Part shown: positions 47,889 through 56,346 of the stretch, piece by piece
How the letters are laid out: the number at the start of each line of letters is the position of its first letter
Position numbering within the stretch: the stretch's first letter is position 1
Source: Sulfitobacter geojensis
Lineage (GTDB): Bacteria > Pseudomonadota > Alphaproteobacteria > Rhodobacterales > Rhodobacteraceae
DNA length: 64,000 nucleotides
Assembly: GCF_000622325.1 (NCBI RefSeq)
Contig: NZ_JASE01000005.1
Location: 2,232,001 to 2,296,000 of the forward strand
Reading direction: 5' to 3'
The notes under the pieces: generated by a model
The model's input: the letters and a program-made list of their open reading frames with translations, nothing else
Told to the model about the DNA's origin: nothing
Databases searched by the model: none
Program-made: the position numbers and the translations under genes

Positions 47889-48388
47889 GCGCAGGCCTCC
47901 CAATCAGCCCGCGACAGCACCATCCGTTGGATGGTTTTCATCTCATCCACAGCCGTCGACAGGCGTTCCACGGTTTCCTTCGGAACAAACCCAAGCTTTG
48001 ACAGGACGCGCTGTGAGCGATTGTTGTCGATCATATAGCCCGACGTCAAATTCTGGTCAGATGTCCTGAAATGCTGCGCCACAACGGCCCGTGCGGCTTC
48101 TGTGGCGAACCCCTGCCCCCAAGCGCTTTTGCGGAACCAATACCCAAGTTCTATGACCTTTGTGATGCAACCTACGGGCAGATCATTGTGGACCACGGCC
48201 AAGGCGTCTGCCTTTGGGCCAGCCTGCAATTCAACAAAGGAACGCCCGTCATCGATGCTGTAAGGGAAAGGCAGCAAGGGTATCCACTGCGCAACATCCA
48301 CATCCTCAAGCGCTTGGGTCACCCAAAGGCTGTCGGCAGCGCGAAACGGGCGCAGAACCAGACGGTCGGTTTGTAAGGTAAAGGTCAT
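47885..48388 (-). CDS. GNAT family N-acetyltransferase
   Basis: A 167-residue RimJ/RimL-type acetyltransferase: TDRLVLRPFRAADSLWV, ELGYWFRKSAWGQGFATEAARA for acetyl-CoA binding, and IDNNRSQRVLSKLGFV. It is coupled to the upstream 38-codon gene and the downstream LysE gene. The acceptor is unknown. Confidence 0.85.
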   Translation of the reverse strand: MTFTLQTDRLVLRPFRAADSLWVTQALEDVDVAQWIPLLPFPYSIDDGRSFVELQAGPKADALAVVHNDLPVGCITKVIELGYWFRKSAWGQGFATEAARAVVAQHFRTSDQNLTSGYMIDNNRSQRVLSKLGFVPKETVERLSTAVDEMKTIQRMVLSRADWEACA

Positions 48389-48501
48389 GCGGCCTGCCCC
48401 TTGGCATCATCCGCAGGCAAGACCCGTTTACCATCATGCACCTCCGCCGAGCGCAGGTGCAGATCCCCGATTTCCAGAATGGGCAGGTCAGTTTGTGTCA
48501 T
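48385..48501 (-). CDS. 38-residue protein translationally coupled to a GNAT gene
   Basis: ATG 48501 with a strong GGAG ribosome site (AAAGGAGCGGTGCG) opens a 38-codon frame beginning MTQTDLPILEIGDLHLRSAE and ending AKGQAA. Its TGA overlaps the ATG of the acetyltransferase. The good start site and coupling argue that it is translated, either as a small protein or as a leader that sets downstream expression. I recognise no family. Confidence 0.6.
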   Translation of the reverse strand: MTQTDLPILEIGDLHLRSAEVHDGKRVLPADDAKGQAA

Positions 48502-48552
48502 CGCACCGCTCCTTTCCGGCTGGCGGGGTTAATTCATCACAGCAATGTAAAT

Positions 48553-48585
48553 GTAAAAAGGGACCGGTGTTTCCACCGATCCCTT
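48553..48585 (-). terminator. Rho-independent terminator of rplU-rpmA
   Basis: On the minus strand AAGGGATCGGTG, loop GAAA, CACCGGTCCCTT, then TTTTT: a 12-bp stem with one G-T pair and a GNRA-type loop, 28 bases after the rpmA stop. Confidence 0.85.
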
Positions 48586-48613
48586 AAATTTTCTCAAACC
48601 TTGCGGGTACGGC

Positions 48614-48883
48614 TTATTCTGCGGCTTCCGCCATCGGGAGTACAGAAATAAACGTGCGGTTTTTCAGACCTTTGTGAAAGGTCACGGCACCGTCAACAGT
48701 TGCAAAGATCGTGTGATCCTTGCCCATGCCAACGCCGTCGGCAGGCCAGAACTTGGTGCCGCGCTGACGCACGATGATGTTGCCGGGGATGACGGATTCG
48801 CCACCGTATTTCTTAACGCCAAGACGACGACCAGCTGAGTCGCGTCCGTTACGGGATGAGCCGCCTGCTTTTTTATGTGCCAT
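48614..48883 (-). CDS. rpmA: 50S ribosomal protein L27
   Basis: An 89-residue L27 protein, [16 protein letters not shown] at the N-terminus that reaches the peptidyl transferase centre, then [21 protein letters not shown] in the family pattern. It is 11 bp downstream of rplU. Confidence 0.97.
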   Translation of the reverse strand: MAHKKAGGSSRNGRDSAGRRLGVKKYGGESVIPGNIIVRQRGTKFWPADGVGMGKDHTIFATVDGAVTFHKGLKNRTFISVLPMAEAAE

Positions 48884-48894
48884 TTGGTCTCTCC

Positions 48895-49614
48895 TTAACC
48901 TTTAGCCAGATCTTTGGCCTGTGCGATCCAGTCTTCACGACCGACACGACCTTTGAACGACAGTTTCTCTTCAATAGCTTCAACGTCCGCATCTGTCCAT
49001 GCAGCGATCTGCGCGAAGGTTGTGATGCCTTCTGCGTGCAGTTTGCCAACAATCACCGGACCTACGCCGGAGATTTCGGACAGGTCGTCGCCATCAGACT
49101 TCTTTGCAGCGGCTTTCTTTGGCGCTGCTTTCTTCTCGGCCTTGGGCTTTTCAGCTTTCGCTTCTGCCTTTGGTGCGGCGGCTTTTTTGGCCTTCGCAGG
49201 CTTGGCCGCTTCGTCAGCGGATTTGCCAGTGATCGCAGCAACAGCTGCGGCCGATACAGAACCTGTCCCAACGGCGGCCATCACTTTGGATTTGCCGGCA
49301 CCGGTTTCAAGAATGTCACCGATTTTGATCAGTGTCAGCTTTTGACGGTGACCCTTGGTGCGCTTGGAAGAGTGCTTACGACGGCGTTTAACAAAGTTGA
49401 TCACCTTGTCGCCTTTGATCTGGTCAACAACTTCGGCTTGAACAGCCGCGTCTTCGATCAGCGGTGCGCCAACCTGAACTTTGTCGCCACCCAGCATCAA
49501 TACTTCGTTGAATTGTACGGTTTCGCCAGCGTTTGCCGCAATACGTTCCACCCGAAGCATGTCGCCCGAGGCTACTTTATACTGCTTTCCGCCAGTCTTG
49601 ATGACTGCGAACAT
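48895..49614 (-). CDS. rplU: 50S ribosomal protein L21 with helix-hairpin-helix C-terminal extension
   Basis: A 239-residue protein. Residues 1-103 are ordinary L21 ([36 protein letters not shown]). Residues about 104-175 are a Lys/Ala-rich low-complexity linker, and residues about 176-239 carry a helix-hairpin-helix-like module ([20 protein letters not shown], then [14 protein letters not shown] and [13 protein letters not shown]). Canonical L21 is about 103 residues. The tail could contact RNA or DNA. ATG 49614 follows AAGGAAG. Confidence 0.92.
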   Translation of the reverse strand: MFAVIKTGGKQYKVASGDMLRVERIAANAGETVQFNEVLMLGGDKVQVGAPLIEDAAVQAEVVDQIKGDKVINFVKRRRKHSSKRTKGHRQKLTLIKIGDILETGAGKSKVMAAVGTGSVSAAAVAAITGKSADEAAKPAKAKKAAAPKAEAKAEKPKAEKKAAPKKAAAKKSDGDDLSEISGVGPVIVGKLHAEGITTFAQIAAWTDADVEAIEEKLSFKGRVGREDWIAQAKDLAKG

Positions 49615-50055
49615 CGTGTCTTCCTTCATATATCCGCGTTCTGTGGTCCCCGCTTGGGTGTTTCGGACCGGTTTTGATACCGCGTCCACCTCGAACAGCG
49701 CGCCCTTGGGGCGTCATTAAAAATAGACCCGTCACAGGAAATCCTGTCGGGTTCGCGGCTTATCTGTCGGTTACAGGAACAAGTCAAGCAGGTTTACACC
49801 GGCAGAGCGGTGATTGGCCTCAAATCTATGCGCAACAGACCGTCTGCCCGACAAAACCCACACACAATCGCCGCTACCCCGCCTGAAATGGGACGCATTT
49901 CACGTTCAGTTAGGAATAGTTAACAAATCGTTAATCATTCAGTTCGTAAACGGTTCGCCGGTCGCATCCTCGGCATTGTTCACACAGGATGACCTTGGCT
50001 TGTCTGGTGCTACGCAAGTGCTGCCAGACAAGCAAGGTATCGTCAGCCTGCACGC
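49615..50055. other. 441-bp intergenic region upstream of rplU
   Basis: No gene seen. It should contain the rplU-rpmA promoter on the minus strand. The far end holds a long hairpin (49993-50037) just after the DUF2059 gene stop. Confidence 0.5.
49993..50037. repeat. Long hairpin downstream of the DUF2059 operon
   Basis: CCTTGGCTTGTCTGG pairs with CCAGACAAGCAAGG (14 pairs, one bulged base) around a 16-base loop, 18 bases after the DUF2059 gene stop. No U-tract follows on either strand, so it is a 3'-end structure or factor-dependent terminator rather than a standard terminator. Confidence 0.6.
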
Positions 50056-50874
50056 TTACAGCTCTTGCGCTGTCATATTCAACGCCACAGCCCGCCCCAA
50101 GGCATAGGATATATCCTCGTAAGATTTGCCGAACCCCTCAAACAAGGCGCGGTTCAAGGCTTGCCCCGCAGGCGTTTCGGAAAAGGCGATATAGGCCTGC
50201 AGATCGTCATCGGACAGCGGATGATAGGCCAGCAACAAGAATCCGAACAGCCACTGCGTGGTATCACGCGTGCTGCTTTCGATGTCACCGGCGGCATCCT
50301 CCAACATCTCCTCTTGCGTCATTTCGATCGCGCCCCCTTCGGCTAGACCGCGCAGGAACTGATAGTTGGAATTCAACGCGCTGGTCACATTGCGCGAGAT
50401 CATATCGCCACTTTCGATATATTTGCCGATCAGTGCCAAGCGGGCATCGTCGCTGCCTTCGACTTCGGCAAAGCGCGCCCGCGCCGCGTCTTCGACATCG
50501 CTGTCCTGAATGGCGCGTCGTGCTGCGTTCTCCAACGCAATGATCTCTCTACCACGGCTGCTGGCGAAAAACGTGATCACTTGTTCCAGTGCATCACCGG
50601 ACAATTCTTTTACCAACTCGGCACGTACCAGCTCCACCATACGGGCCGGTGCATAAATCTGTGACACCTGCTGCGCCCAGCCGGCACCGCCCTGCCCGTC
50701 CAACATCTCGATATTGATGTCCTGCGCCTGCCCCTTGCCTTCTTCACTCAGGATTACGGCAGCTTCGGACAGTTTAAGAACATCCACCAGCACGCTCATG
50801 CGCGCGTCGGCAAATGCCGCACTGCTGGCAAACAGCCAGAGCAGCGAGCACAGACCAAGGAAACGCCGCATCAT
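50056..50874 (-). CDS. DUF2059 domain-containing periplasmic protein, second of a pair
   Basis: A 272-residue protein with a signal peptide (residues 1-22, FADA). The helical DUF2059-type repeat appears as IYAPARMVELVRAELVKELSGDALEQVITFFASSRGRE, i.e. helix pairs ending in a F-x-S-x-x-G motif, and again near YIAFSETPAGQALN. Function is unknown. It overlaps the upstream paralogue by ATGA. The two may act together. Confidence 0.7.
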   Translation of the reverse strand: MMRRFLGLCSLLWLFASSAAFADARMSVLVDVLKLSEAAVILSEEGKGQAQDINIEMLDGQGGAGWAQQVSQIYAPARMVELVRAELVKELSGDALEQVITFFASSRGREIIALENAARRAIQDSDVEDAARARFAEVEGSDDARLALIGKYIESGDMISRNVTSALNSNYQFLRGLAEGGAIEMTQEEMLEDAAGDIESSTRDTTQWLFGFLLLAYHPLSDDDLQAYIAFSETPAGQALNRALFEGFGKSYEDISYALGRAVALNMTAQEL

Positions 50875-51716
50875 AGGTCCTGACTGGGTTGCATGGCAGA
50901 CAAGCGCGTGGCCACTTCTTCGAAACGGTTGGCCTGAATTTCATATTGCACAGCGTTCATCAACGCATAGACCTTTTGCATTCTCGGGTCCGCCAGCGCA
51001 TCGGCATAATCAGCAACTTCCTGATCAGAAAACGCCTGATAGGTGTATGCGGCATTTGCAAGCGCATTGGCCTTGATCGAGCGGCGCATCTCGCCTTCCT
51101 GACTGCGCATTGCTTCGCGCAAATCCGGCTCGTCCATCCGCAATTCGATCACACCGGCACCGGCGGCCGCCATCAGGAACCTGATCTGCACCTCTTGGAT
51201 AGCACGGATCGAACTGTCTTCGACGTCGCTGGCCTCGTTCAACCGCGTCAGCAATTGCACACGCGGTGAACCGATACGCACCAGCCCGTCAATGATCGAA
51301 CTGCCGCTTTCTGATTTCAACCCGTCCTCGTCCACCATATGCGACGCGTTTTCGGCCACCACCAACCGTTGTCCCAGGTCAGAGGCGTAAAACCCCGCCG
51401 CATGATCCAGCAGATCGTCACTTAACGTCTTGGACAGAATGTCGAGCGCCATGTCATGCATCAGTTCCGTCTGGAAGACCTCGCGCACCAGTCGTGACCA
51501 CTCGGAACCGAAATCATCCGCGCTCAGCCCCAGCATTTGCGGCGCGGAATCGGCTGAAAGCCGGATGCTTTCCAACGCAACATCAAACCCTGTCACCTCA
51601 AGAAACGCCTCCAGCCGGTCGGGGTCGGCAGCGCGGGCGGGCTGGCTTTGCAGGGCCAACGCCGCAAAGCACAAGAACGAGAGAACCAACAGCGGTACGC
51701 GCAAAACAGGGGTCAT
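50871..51716 (-). CDS. DUF2059 domain-containing periplasmic protein, first of a pair
   Basis: A 281-residue paralogue with a signal peptide (residues 1-30, ending ARAAD). It shares the helical layout: LVREVFQTELMHDMALDIL, DHAAGFYASDLGQRL, and YADALADPRMQKVYALMNA. ATG 51716 is preferred over 51731 because AAAGGA lies before it. Function is unknown. Confidence 0.7.
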   Translation of the reverse strand: MTPVLRVPLLVLSFLCFAALALQSQPARAADPDRLEAFLEVTGFDVALESIRLSADSAPQMLGLSADDFGSEWSRLVREVFQTELMHDMALDILSKTLSDDLLDHAAGFYASDLGQRLVVAENASHMVDEDGLKSESGSSIIDGLVRIGSPRVQLLTRLNEASDVEDSSIRAIQEVQIRFLMAAAGAGVIELRMDEPDLREAMRSQEGEMRRSIKANALANAAYTYQAFSDQEVADYADALADPRMQKVYALMNAVQYEIQANRFEEVATRLSAMQPSQDL

Positions 51717-51867
51717 CACAGATCCTTTCATTTGCCGTTACCGTAGACCGCAACGCAGACCGATCCAAGCCACCCTGCGATCAAATTCACTTCATTGGAA
51801 AATCGGCCCCTGAAACCCTCTTGCCCCCTGATCGATCCTTGGGTATTGCGGCGCACCACACCAGCGC

Positions 51868-51957
51868 GGAGAGGTGCCGGAGTGGTCGAACGGGGCGGTC
51901 TCGAAAACCGTTGTGGGTGCAAGCCTACCCAGGGTTCGAATCCCTGTCTCTCCGCCA
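51868..51957 (+). tRNA. tRNA-Ser (anticodon CGA)
   Basis: A 90-base type II tRNA: acceptor GGAGAGG pairing with TCTCTCC, loop CTCGAAA giving anticodon CGA (reads UCG), a long variable arm (TGTGGGTGCAAGCCTACC region), T-loop GGTTCGAATCC, discriminator G and encoded CCA. tRNA 3' ends are common integration sites, and accessory-type DNA follows. Confidence 0.95.
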
Positions 51958-52654
51958 TTACCCCCAAATATACGTTGCGAATATGTGAGAACTCCGAAAA
52001 ACTTAGGTTTTTCTTGTTTCAGCCATTTGGCCAGTGCTGAGCAAAATGTAGGTGTGGAAATGAGGGGGCCATCGAAGAGGGACTTTGGCAAACGGCGAAT
52101 GCCGCAATTTGAGAGGCAACTGAAAGGCGCATTTGTCCGATCTGCCCCATCGGGCAAGCATACTGACGCTAGAGGTTTATAACTCAATGTTTCGGAATCA
52201 GGTGCTCGCCGATGGGTGCTGCGCATAATGGTTCTGCGTTTCGACTGCCGGGGCGTTGGATATGCGCCAGCGTCACCATGTCAGATCGCAGGCTGCGGCT
52301 GGACGGACTGTTCCGGAACGCGCGCAAGCCACCTGTGCTGACGTCCATCACGCGGCACATCCGCCCAAAGTCGCAACCAATGTAGGGGTGCGCAACATGA
52401 CGATCCTGCCGCGTGGGTCAAAGCAAACCGATTATCGAAAGCGGGATCTTTAGCTTGGAACGTTTCGCCAGCTACTGTTTCGAAAAATTGACCACAAAAG
52501 TGCTTCTGCGGCAGCATAGCCTCAAATCCGCCCGTGCTAAATCTGTGAAAGTGGAGATAATTATCTCCGAAAAAAACGGGCTCATACATCTTTTGTAGAT
52601 AGTTCTTGGCAATGCTAAACGGCGAATAACTTGTCGCCGTTTTAGGGTTCTCTT
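51958..52654. other. 697-bp region downstream of tRNA-Ser without intact genes
   Basis: No intact gene. It contains a transposase remnant at 52259-52381 (minus strand). The last 150 bp are AT-richer and should hold the promoter of the chemoreceptor gene. No copy of the tRNA 3' end was noticed downstream. Confidence 0.6.
52259..52381 (-). pseudogene. Remnant of an IS3-family transposase (OrfB N-terminal part)
   Basis: Forty-one codons in one minus-strand frame read FGRMCRVMDVSTGGLRAF, then NSPSSRSLRSDMVTLAHI. This is the N-terminal helix-turn-helix and linker of IS3/IS911-type OrfB (R-x-C-R-V-x-x-V-S-x-x-G-x-x-A-x, then SxRSxRxDxxLxxxI). After this the frame loses similarity; there is no DDE domain and no intact start. 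It marks past transposition beside the tRNA. Confidence 0.65.
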
Positions 52655-55045
52655 ATGAAAAATATTAAAGTCAGCACTGCGATTGCCGGGATCGTCGGCC
52701 TGGCCCTCGTCACGATGCTTCTCATGGGCGTCGCCGGCGCCGTCGTTTACGTTTCAGAGGTCCGGGTTGCCGGTGAACTGGCCAAGTCGGCCGATCTTGA
52801 GCGGAAGATGGGCGAGATTGAGAGAGGGCTGCTGCAGGCGCGGCGAAATGAAAAAGACTTCCTCCTGCGCGTCGATGAGAAATATGTCGGACGCCATACG
52901 GATGTTATGAGCGCGATCAAGGTTCATGTCGCGGAGGCAACTGCTGCCGCCGCGGCGATGGATATCGCTGGTGCGCGTGCGCAATTCGACAGCATGTTGC
53001 AGGGCATAACGGCCTATGAGGCGAGTTTTACGCAGCTGGTAACAGCGAAGACGACGCTTGGCCTTAATCCATCCTCCGGGTTGGAAGGGGAACTCCGCAG
53101 TGCTGTGCAAACCGTAGAGGAGGCCCTGAAAACTGTTGAGAACGCACCACTGCAGGTCAAGATGCTGATGATGCGACGTCATGAAAAAGACTTCATCATG
53201 CGCGGCGATCCGAAATATCTTGATCGGCTGAATGCGCGGGTGGACGAATTTCTTGAAATGGCTCCCCTTGCTTTTCGCTCTGTTGCTCAGCAAAACAAAG
53301 TGACGGCGCTCCTTGAAACCTACCAGACGGCGTTCGCACGCTATGTCAACGAATCCCTGAAGGCCGCGGAACTTCGCAGTGAACTTTCAGCGCGATTTGC
53401 TGATGTTGAACCGGTTTTTGAAGAAGTCGCCGGACTGATCCAAAGCCGCGTAGAAACAGTTCAGGCTGAAGCCGCACAGACACAAAAAAACCTGCTGCTC
53501 ACAGGGGGCACCGGATTGGCGATCCTGATCGCGGTATTTGCCGTGGTCGGTGTCAGACTTGCCGTGTCGATCTCGCGCCCCTTGCAGAAGTTGACAACGG
53601 CAATCGGTCGTCTTGCAGAGGGGCATATGGATATCTCGACGACGCAGTCGAAAATCACCGAAGTCGCCTTGATCTCGAATGCGCTGGAAGTCTTTAAAAA
53701 GAATGCGATTGAGCGTGTTGAACTTGGCCGCAAGGCAGAGGAGGCTGAAAAGGCAACACAAGAGGCACGTGAGAGGGCCATGAAGGAAGAGGCGGCGCAG
53801 GCCGAGAAGGAGAAACAGCACGCCGATGTCGAACGTCAGCGCCTCGAGCAAGAGCGTGCAACCGAGCAACGGGTGACGGCGGAAATAGCGGAGGTGGTCG
53901 CAGCCTATGCGAAGGGTGACTTCACCAAACGCCTGAACGCTGAAGAAAAGGAAGGCGTCTTCGCCGCATTGTGCGAAGGCATGAACCAGATCGGGACCGC
54001 AACCGAAGCAAGTCTTGCCGATGTCCGGCAAATTCTGGAAGCTCTGGCAACAGGTGACCTTTCCAGACGTATGCCGGAGCATCACGAAGGCATCTTTCAG
54101 GAGATCGGCAAAACCCTGAATACCACATCGGAAGTGCTTACCAGTATTGTTGATCAGATTGCCGTCAGCGGGAGCATCATTGACGACTCATCTTTGGAAG
54201 TTTCTACAGCCGCTGACGATGTCTCCCGTAAGGCCGAAAGCTCTGCCGCATCCCTTGAGGAAACCGCAGCCGCAATCGAGGAGCTGACGTCTTCTGTCAA
54301 ATCGACCTCTTCCAACGCTGCCGACGTCCGCACTCAGGTCACAAAAACCGAACATGAAGCACAGTCCTGTGCGCAGATCGCCAGAGATACCGCTGCGGCC
54401 ATGGAAGGCATTGAAAAATCGTCCGGTGAGATTGGCCAGATCACGAAAGTCATTGACGACATCGCTTTCCAGACGAACCTTCTTGCGCTGAATGCGGGCG
54501 TCGAAGCGGCGCGCGCCGGTGATGCCGGCCGTGGATTTGCGGTCGTGGCGTCAGAGGTGCGTGCCCTTGCGCAGCGGTCGTCAGATGCTGCGCGGGAAAT
54601 CAACATATTGATATCGACCAGCGAAGCGCAGGTGAAATCGGGGGTTGAGCAGGTAAGCAGCAGTAATACAGCCTTGGAGAAAATTCTAGAGGCGGTTCAA
54701 AGCGTTGCGCAACGCATCGGGTCGATTGCAGATGCCACAACCGAGCAATCCTCCACCATTTCCGCCATAAGTACCGCGATCGGTACGCTTGACCGCGCCA
54801 CACAGGACAACGTCGCACGCTTTGAAGAAACCACTGCGGCCAGCATGGCTCTTCGTCAGGAAGCGTCGGTTCTGGCAAGCGAGGTGGGTAAGTTTAATAC
54901 GGGCAAGTCTGTAGAGAAGAAAGACAAGTCGGTAAATGTCGTGGCGTTGGACAGGAAACCGGTCAATGCGCCTCAGAAGCAGCCAAAAGTGGCGGCAGCC
55001 GGCGGCGGCGGTACGGCCGGTTATGACGGGTGGGATGAATTTTGA
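52655..55045 (+). CDS. Methyl-accepting chemotaxis protein with HBM-type sensor domain
   Basis: A 796-residue chemoreceptor with membrane helix 1 (about residues 8-34), a periplasmic all-helical sensor of HBM type with the paired motif [11 protein letters not shown] and [11 protein letters not shown], membrane helix 2 (about 280-303), HAMP ([19 protein letters not shown]), a long charged coiled coil (360-420), a second HAMP-like unit, and the signalling hairpin [28 protein letters not shown]. The C-terminal GWDEF resembles the pentapeptide that tethers CheR/CheB. HBM sensors bind small organic acids or quinones. A broken cheW follows. Confidence 0.9.
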   Translation: MKNIKVSTAIAGIVGLALVTMLLMGVAGAVVYVSEVRVAGELAKSADLERKMGEIERGLLQARRNEKDFLLRVDEKYVGRHTDVMSAIKVHVAEATAAAAAMDIAGARAQFDSMLQGITAYEASFTQLVTAKTTLGLNPSSGLEGELRSAVQTVEEALKTVENAPLQVKMLMMRRHEKDFIMRGDPKYLDRLNARVDEFLEMAPLAFRSVAQQNKVTALLETYQTAFARYVNESLKAAELRSELSARFADVEPVFEEVAGLIQSRVETVQAEAAQTQKNLLLTGGTGLAILIAVFAVVGVRLAVSISRPLQKLTTAIGRLAEGHMDISTTQSKITEVALISNALEVFKKNAIERVELGRKAEEAEKATQEARERAMKEEAAQAEKEKQHADVERQRLEQERATEQRVTAEIAEVVAAYAKGDFTKRLNAEEKEGVFAALCEGMNQIGTATEASLADVRQILEALATGDLSRRMPEHHEGIFQEIGKTLNTTSEVLTSIVDQIAVSGSIIDDSSLEVSTAADDVSRKAESSAASLEETAAAIEELTSSVKSTSSNAADVRTQVTKTEHEAQSCAQIARDTAAAMEGIEKSSGEIGQITKVIDDIAFQTNLLALNAGVEAARAGDAGRGFAVVASEVRALAQRSSDAAREINILISTSEAQVKSGVEQVSSSNTALEKILEAVQSVAQRIGSIADATTEQSSTISAISTAIGTLDRATQDNVARFEETTAASMALRQEASVLASEVGKFNTGKSVEKKDKSVNVVALDRKPVNAPQKQPKVAAAGGGGTAGYDGWDEF

Positions 55046-55108
55046 TCCAAAGTACGCGAGACATCATTTCCCCGCGCGCCATACCTGTAAGATTTGGGTG
55101 GCCCAACC

Positions 55109-55579
55109 ATGAATGATACTAGCGAAGCACAGTCTAACGCCGAGGCGGTCGAGCTTCTGACTTATCTTGTTCGCGGCGAAGTTTACGCGATAGCTATCGG
55201 GTCAACCCGCGAGATCAGAAGCTGAACCGTGCCCTCGTCCGTTCCGGATGCTCCGCCGCATGTAGTACTTGATGCCATCAACTTGCGCGGTGTGGTGGTG
55301 CCATTGTTGAACCTCGCGACCTGTCTTGGGGTTACAACCCGGACAGAGAGCGAAAGAAATGTGATTATCGTTGTCGAGATTGACGAAACGCTGTTTGGGC
55401 TTCTGGTGGATGCGGTGTCCGATATCATCGCGCCGACCGAAGACGAAATGCAATCCCCGCCGGACGCGGCCAAAAGCGGTGATCAGTCTTATGTGCGGGC
55501 ATCGACGTTGGTTGGCGAGAGGATGGTCAGGATACTGAATCTGGCAACTGTTCTGACACCCGTCGCAGATGCGGCTTAG
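55109..55579 (+). pseudogene. cheW: cheW interrupted by an in-frame opal codon
   Basis: From ATG 55109 the frame reads 38 codons (ELLTYLVRGEVYAIAIGSTREIRS), reaches TGA at 55223-55225, and continues open for 117 codons (VPSSVPDAPPHVV, AINLRGVVVPLLNLA, LFGLLVDAVSDII, LIGERMV-like TLVGERMVRILNLATVL). The parts together make a normal 156-residue CheW coupling protein. The stop occupies the Trp of the usual REIRxW motif, so TGG to TGA is the break. The INLRG neighbourhood also shows family-atypical residues, consistent with decay. Confidence 0.85.
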
Positions 55580-56346
55580 ATTGCAGCATCGGCTTGGTGG
55601 ATATTGAGAACTCCCGCCGATGGTCAAGGGAAGCAGAAATTGATGGCCCGATGGAGCTTGGGTTAAAGCGGCTGGGAGCCCATAAGCTGAATACGGTTTT
55701 GCTGCTGCATATCCTCGCTAGGCGCAAAATGATGCCTCAGCGCAAAATTCGGTGCTGCCATCCAGCTGGATCACCAGTCGATGATGCAGACCATCGGGAA
55801 AAAAATCGAGGCCCTGGTTTTAGAACAATCTGCGCCTTCGCCTCGGTTGTTTGGGATGCATTTGGTCATGTGCAGTTCCAGCTGGGGTTCTGGCATGATC
55901 GTAAACGGCTTTTTCGACCGATAAGACACGTCAGCAGCTGGACCGGTTTCAGCGGACCCGGACTCAAAAAAAGACCTTTAACCGACACGGTACTGGCCCC
56001 TCGTTTGAAAATCGAAACTATCGACAGAGCCAACTCATTAATTGAGCTGCGCTCGCTTTCCTAGCTCTTGTGAGGCTGAACCGCCCTGATACGTGAAGCT
56101 GATTTTTAGAGTGCATCAGAATTAGAGCGAAGAGAGACATCAAAGTCTCACCGCCGCAAATAAGACATTAATTTAAATACTTTTAATCGAGCATTCCTAG
56201 ATTGGCACCTGGTCACATTTAATCAATTCTCATCCACATTTTTCCATAAAACCAACAACGAGAAAGAACCATTTTACCCTCCGGCCTTAAGACATTTGAA
56301 CACCGACTTGCGGGCAATCCGCAGTCGCTGAAACAAAAAAGAACCC
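55580..56346. other. 767-bp region without recognisable genes
   Basis: Several short open frames exist, none recognised. A plus-strand frame near 55735-55924 (AAIQLDHQSMMQTIGKKIEAL) reads protein-like but lacks a clear start and may be a gene remnant. The stretch 56150-56260 is AT-rich and probably holds the promoter of the RTX-Hint gene. Confidence 0.5.

Noticed and set aside
51728..52226. Minus-strand reading frames across tRNA-Ser (stretches such as AERQGFEPW and GGETGIRTLG)
   Set aside because: These are the well-known false proteins produced by translating the antisense strand of a tRNA gene; the tRNA explains the sequence.
55268..55280. TTGATGCCATCAA inside cheW, similar to an FNR box
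   Set aside because: The spacer is three bases rather than four and it lies within coding sequence.
55735..55924. Frame containing QTIGKKIEALVLEQ in the gap after cheW
   Set aside because: No convincing start, short, and no family recognised; not called as a gene.
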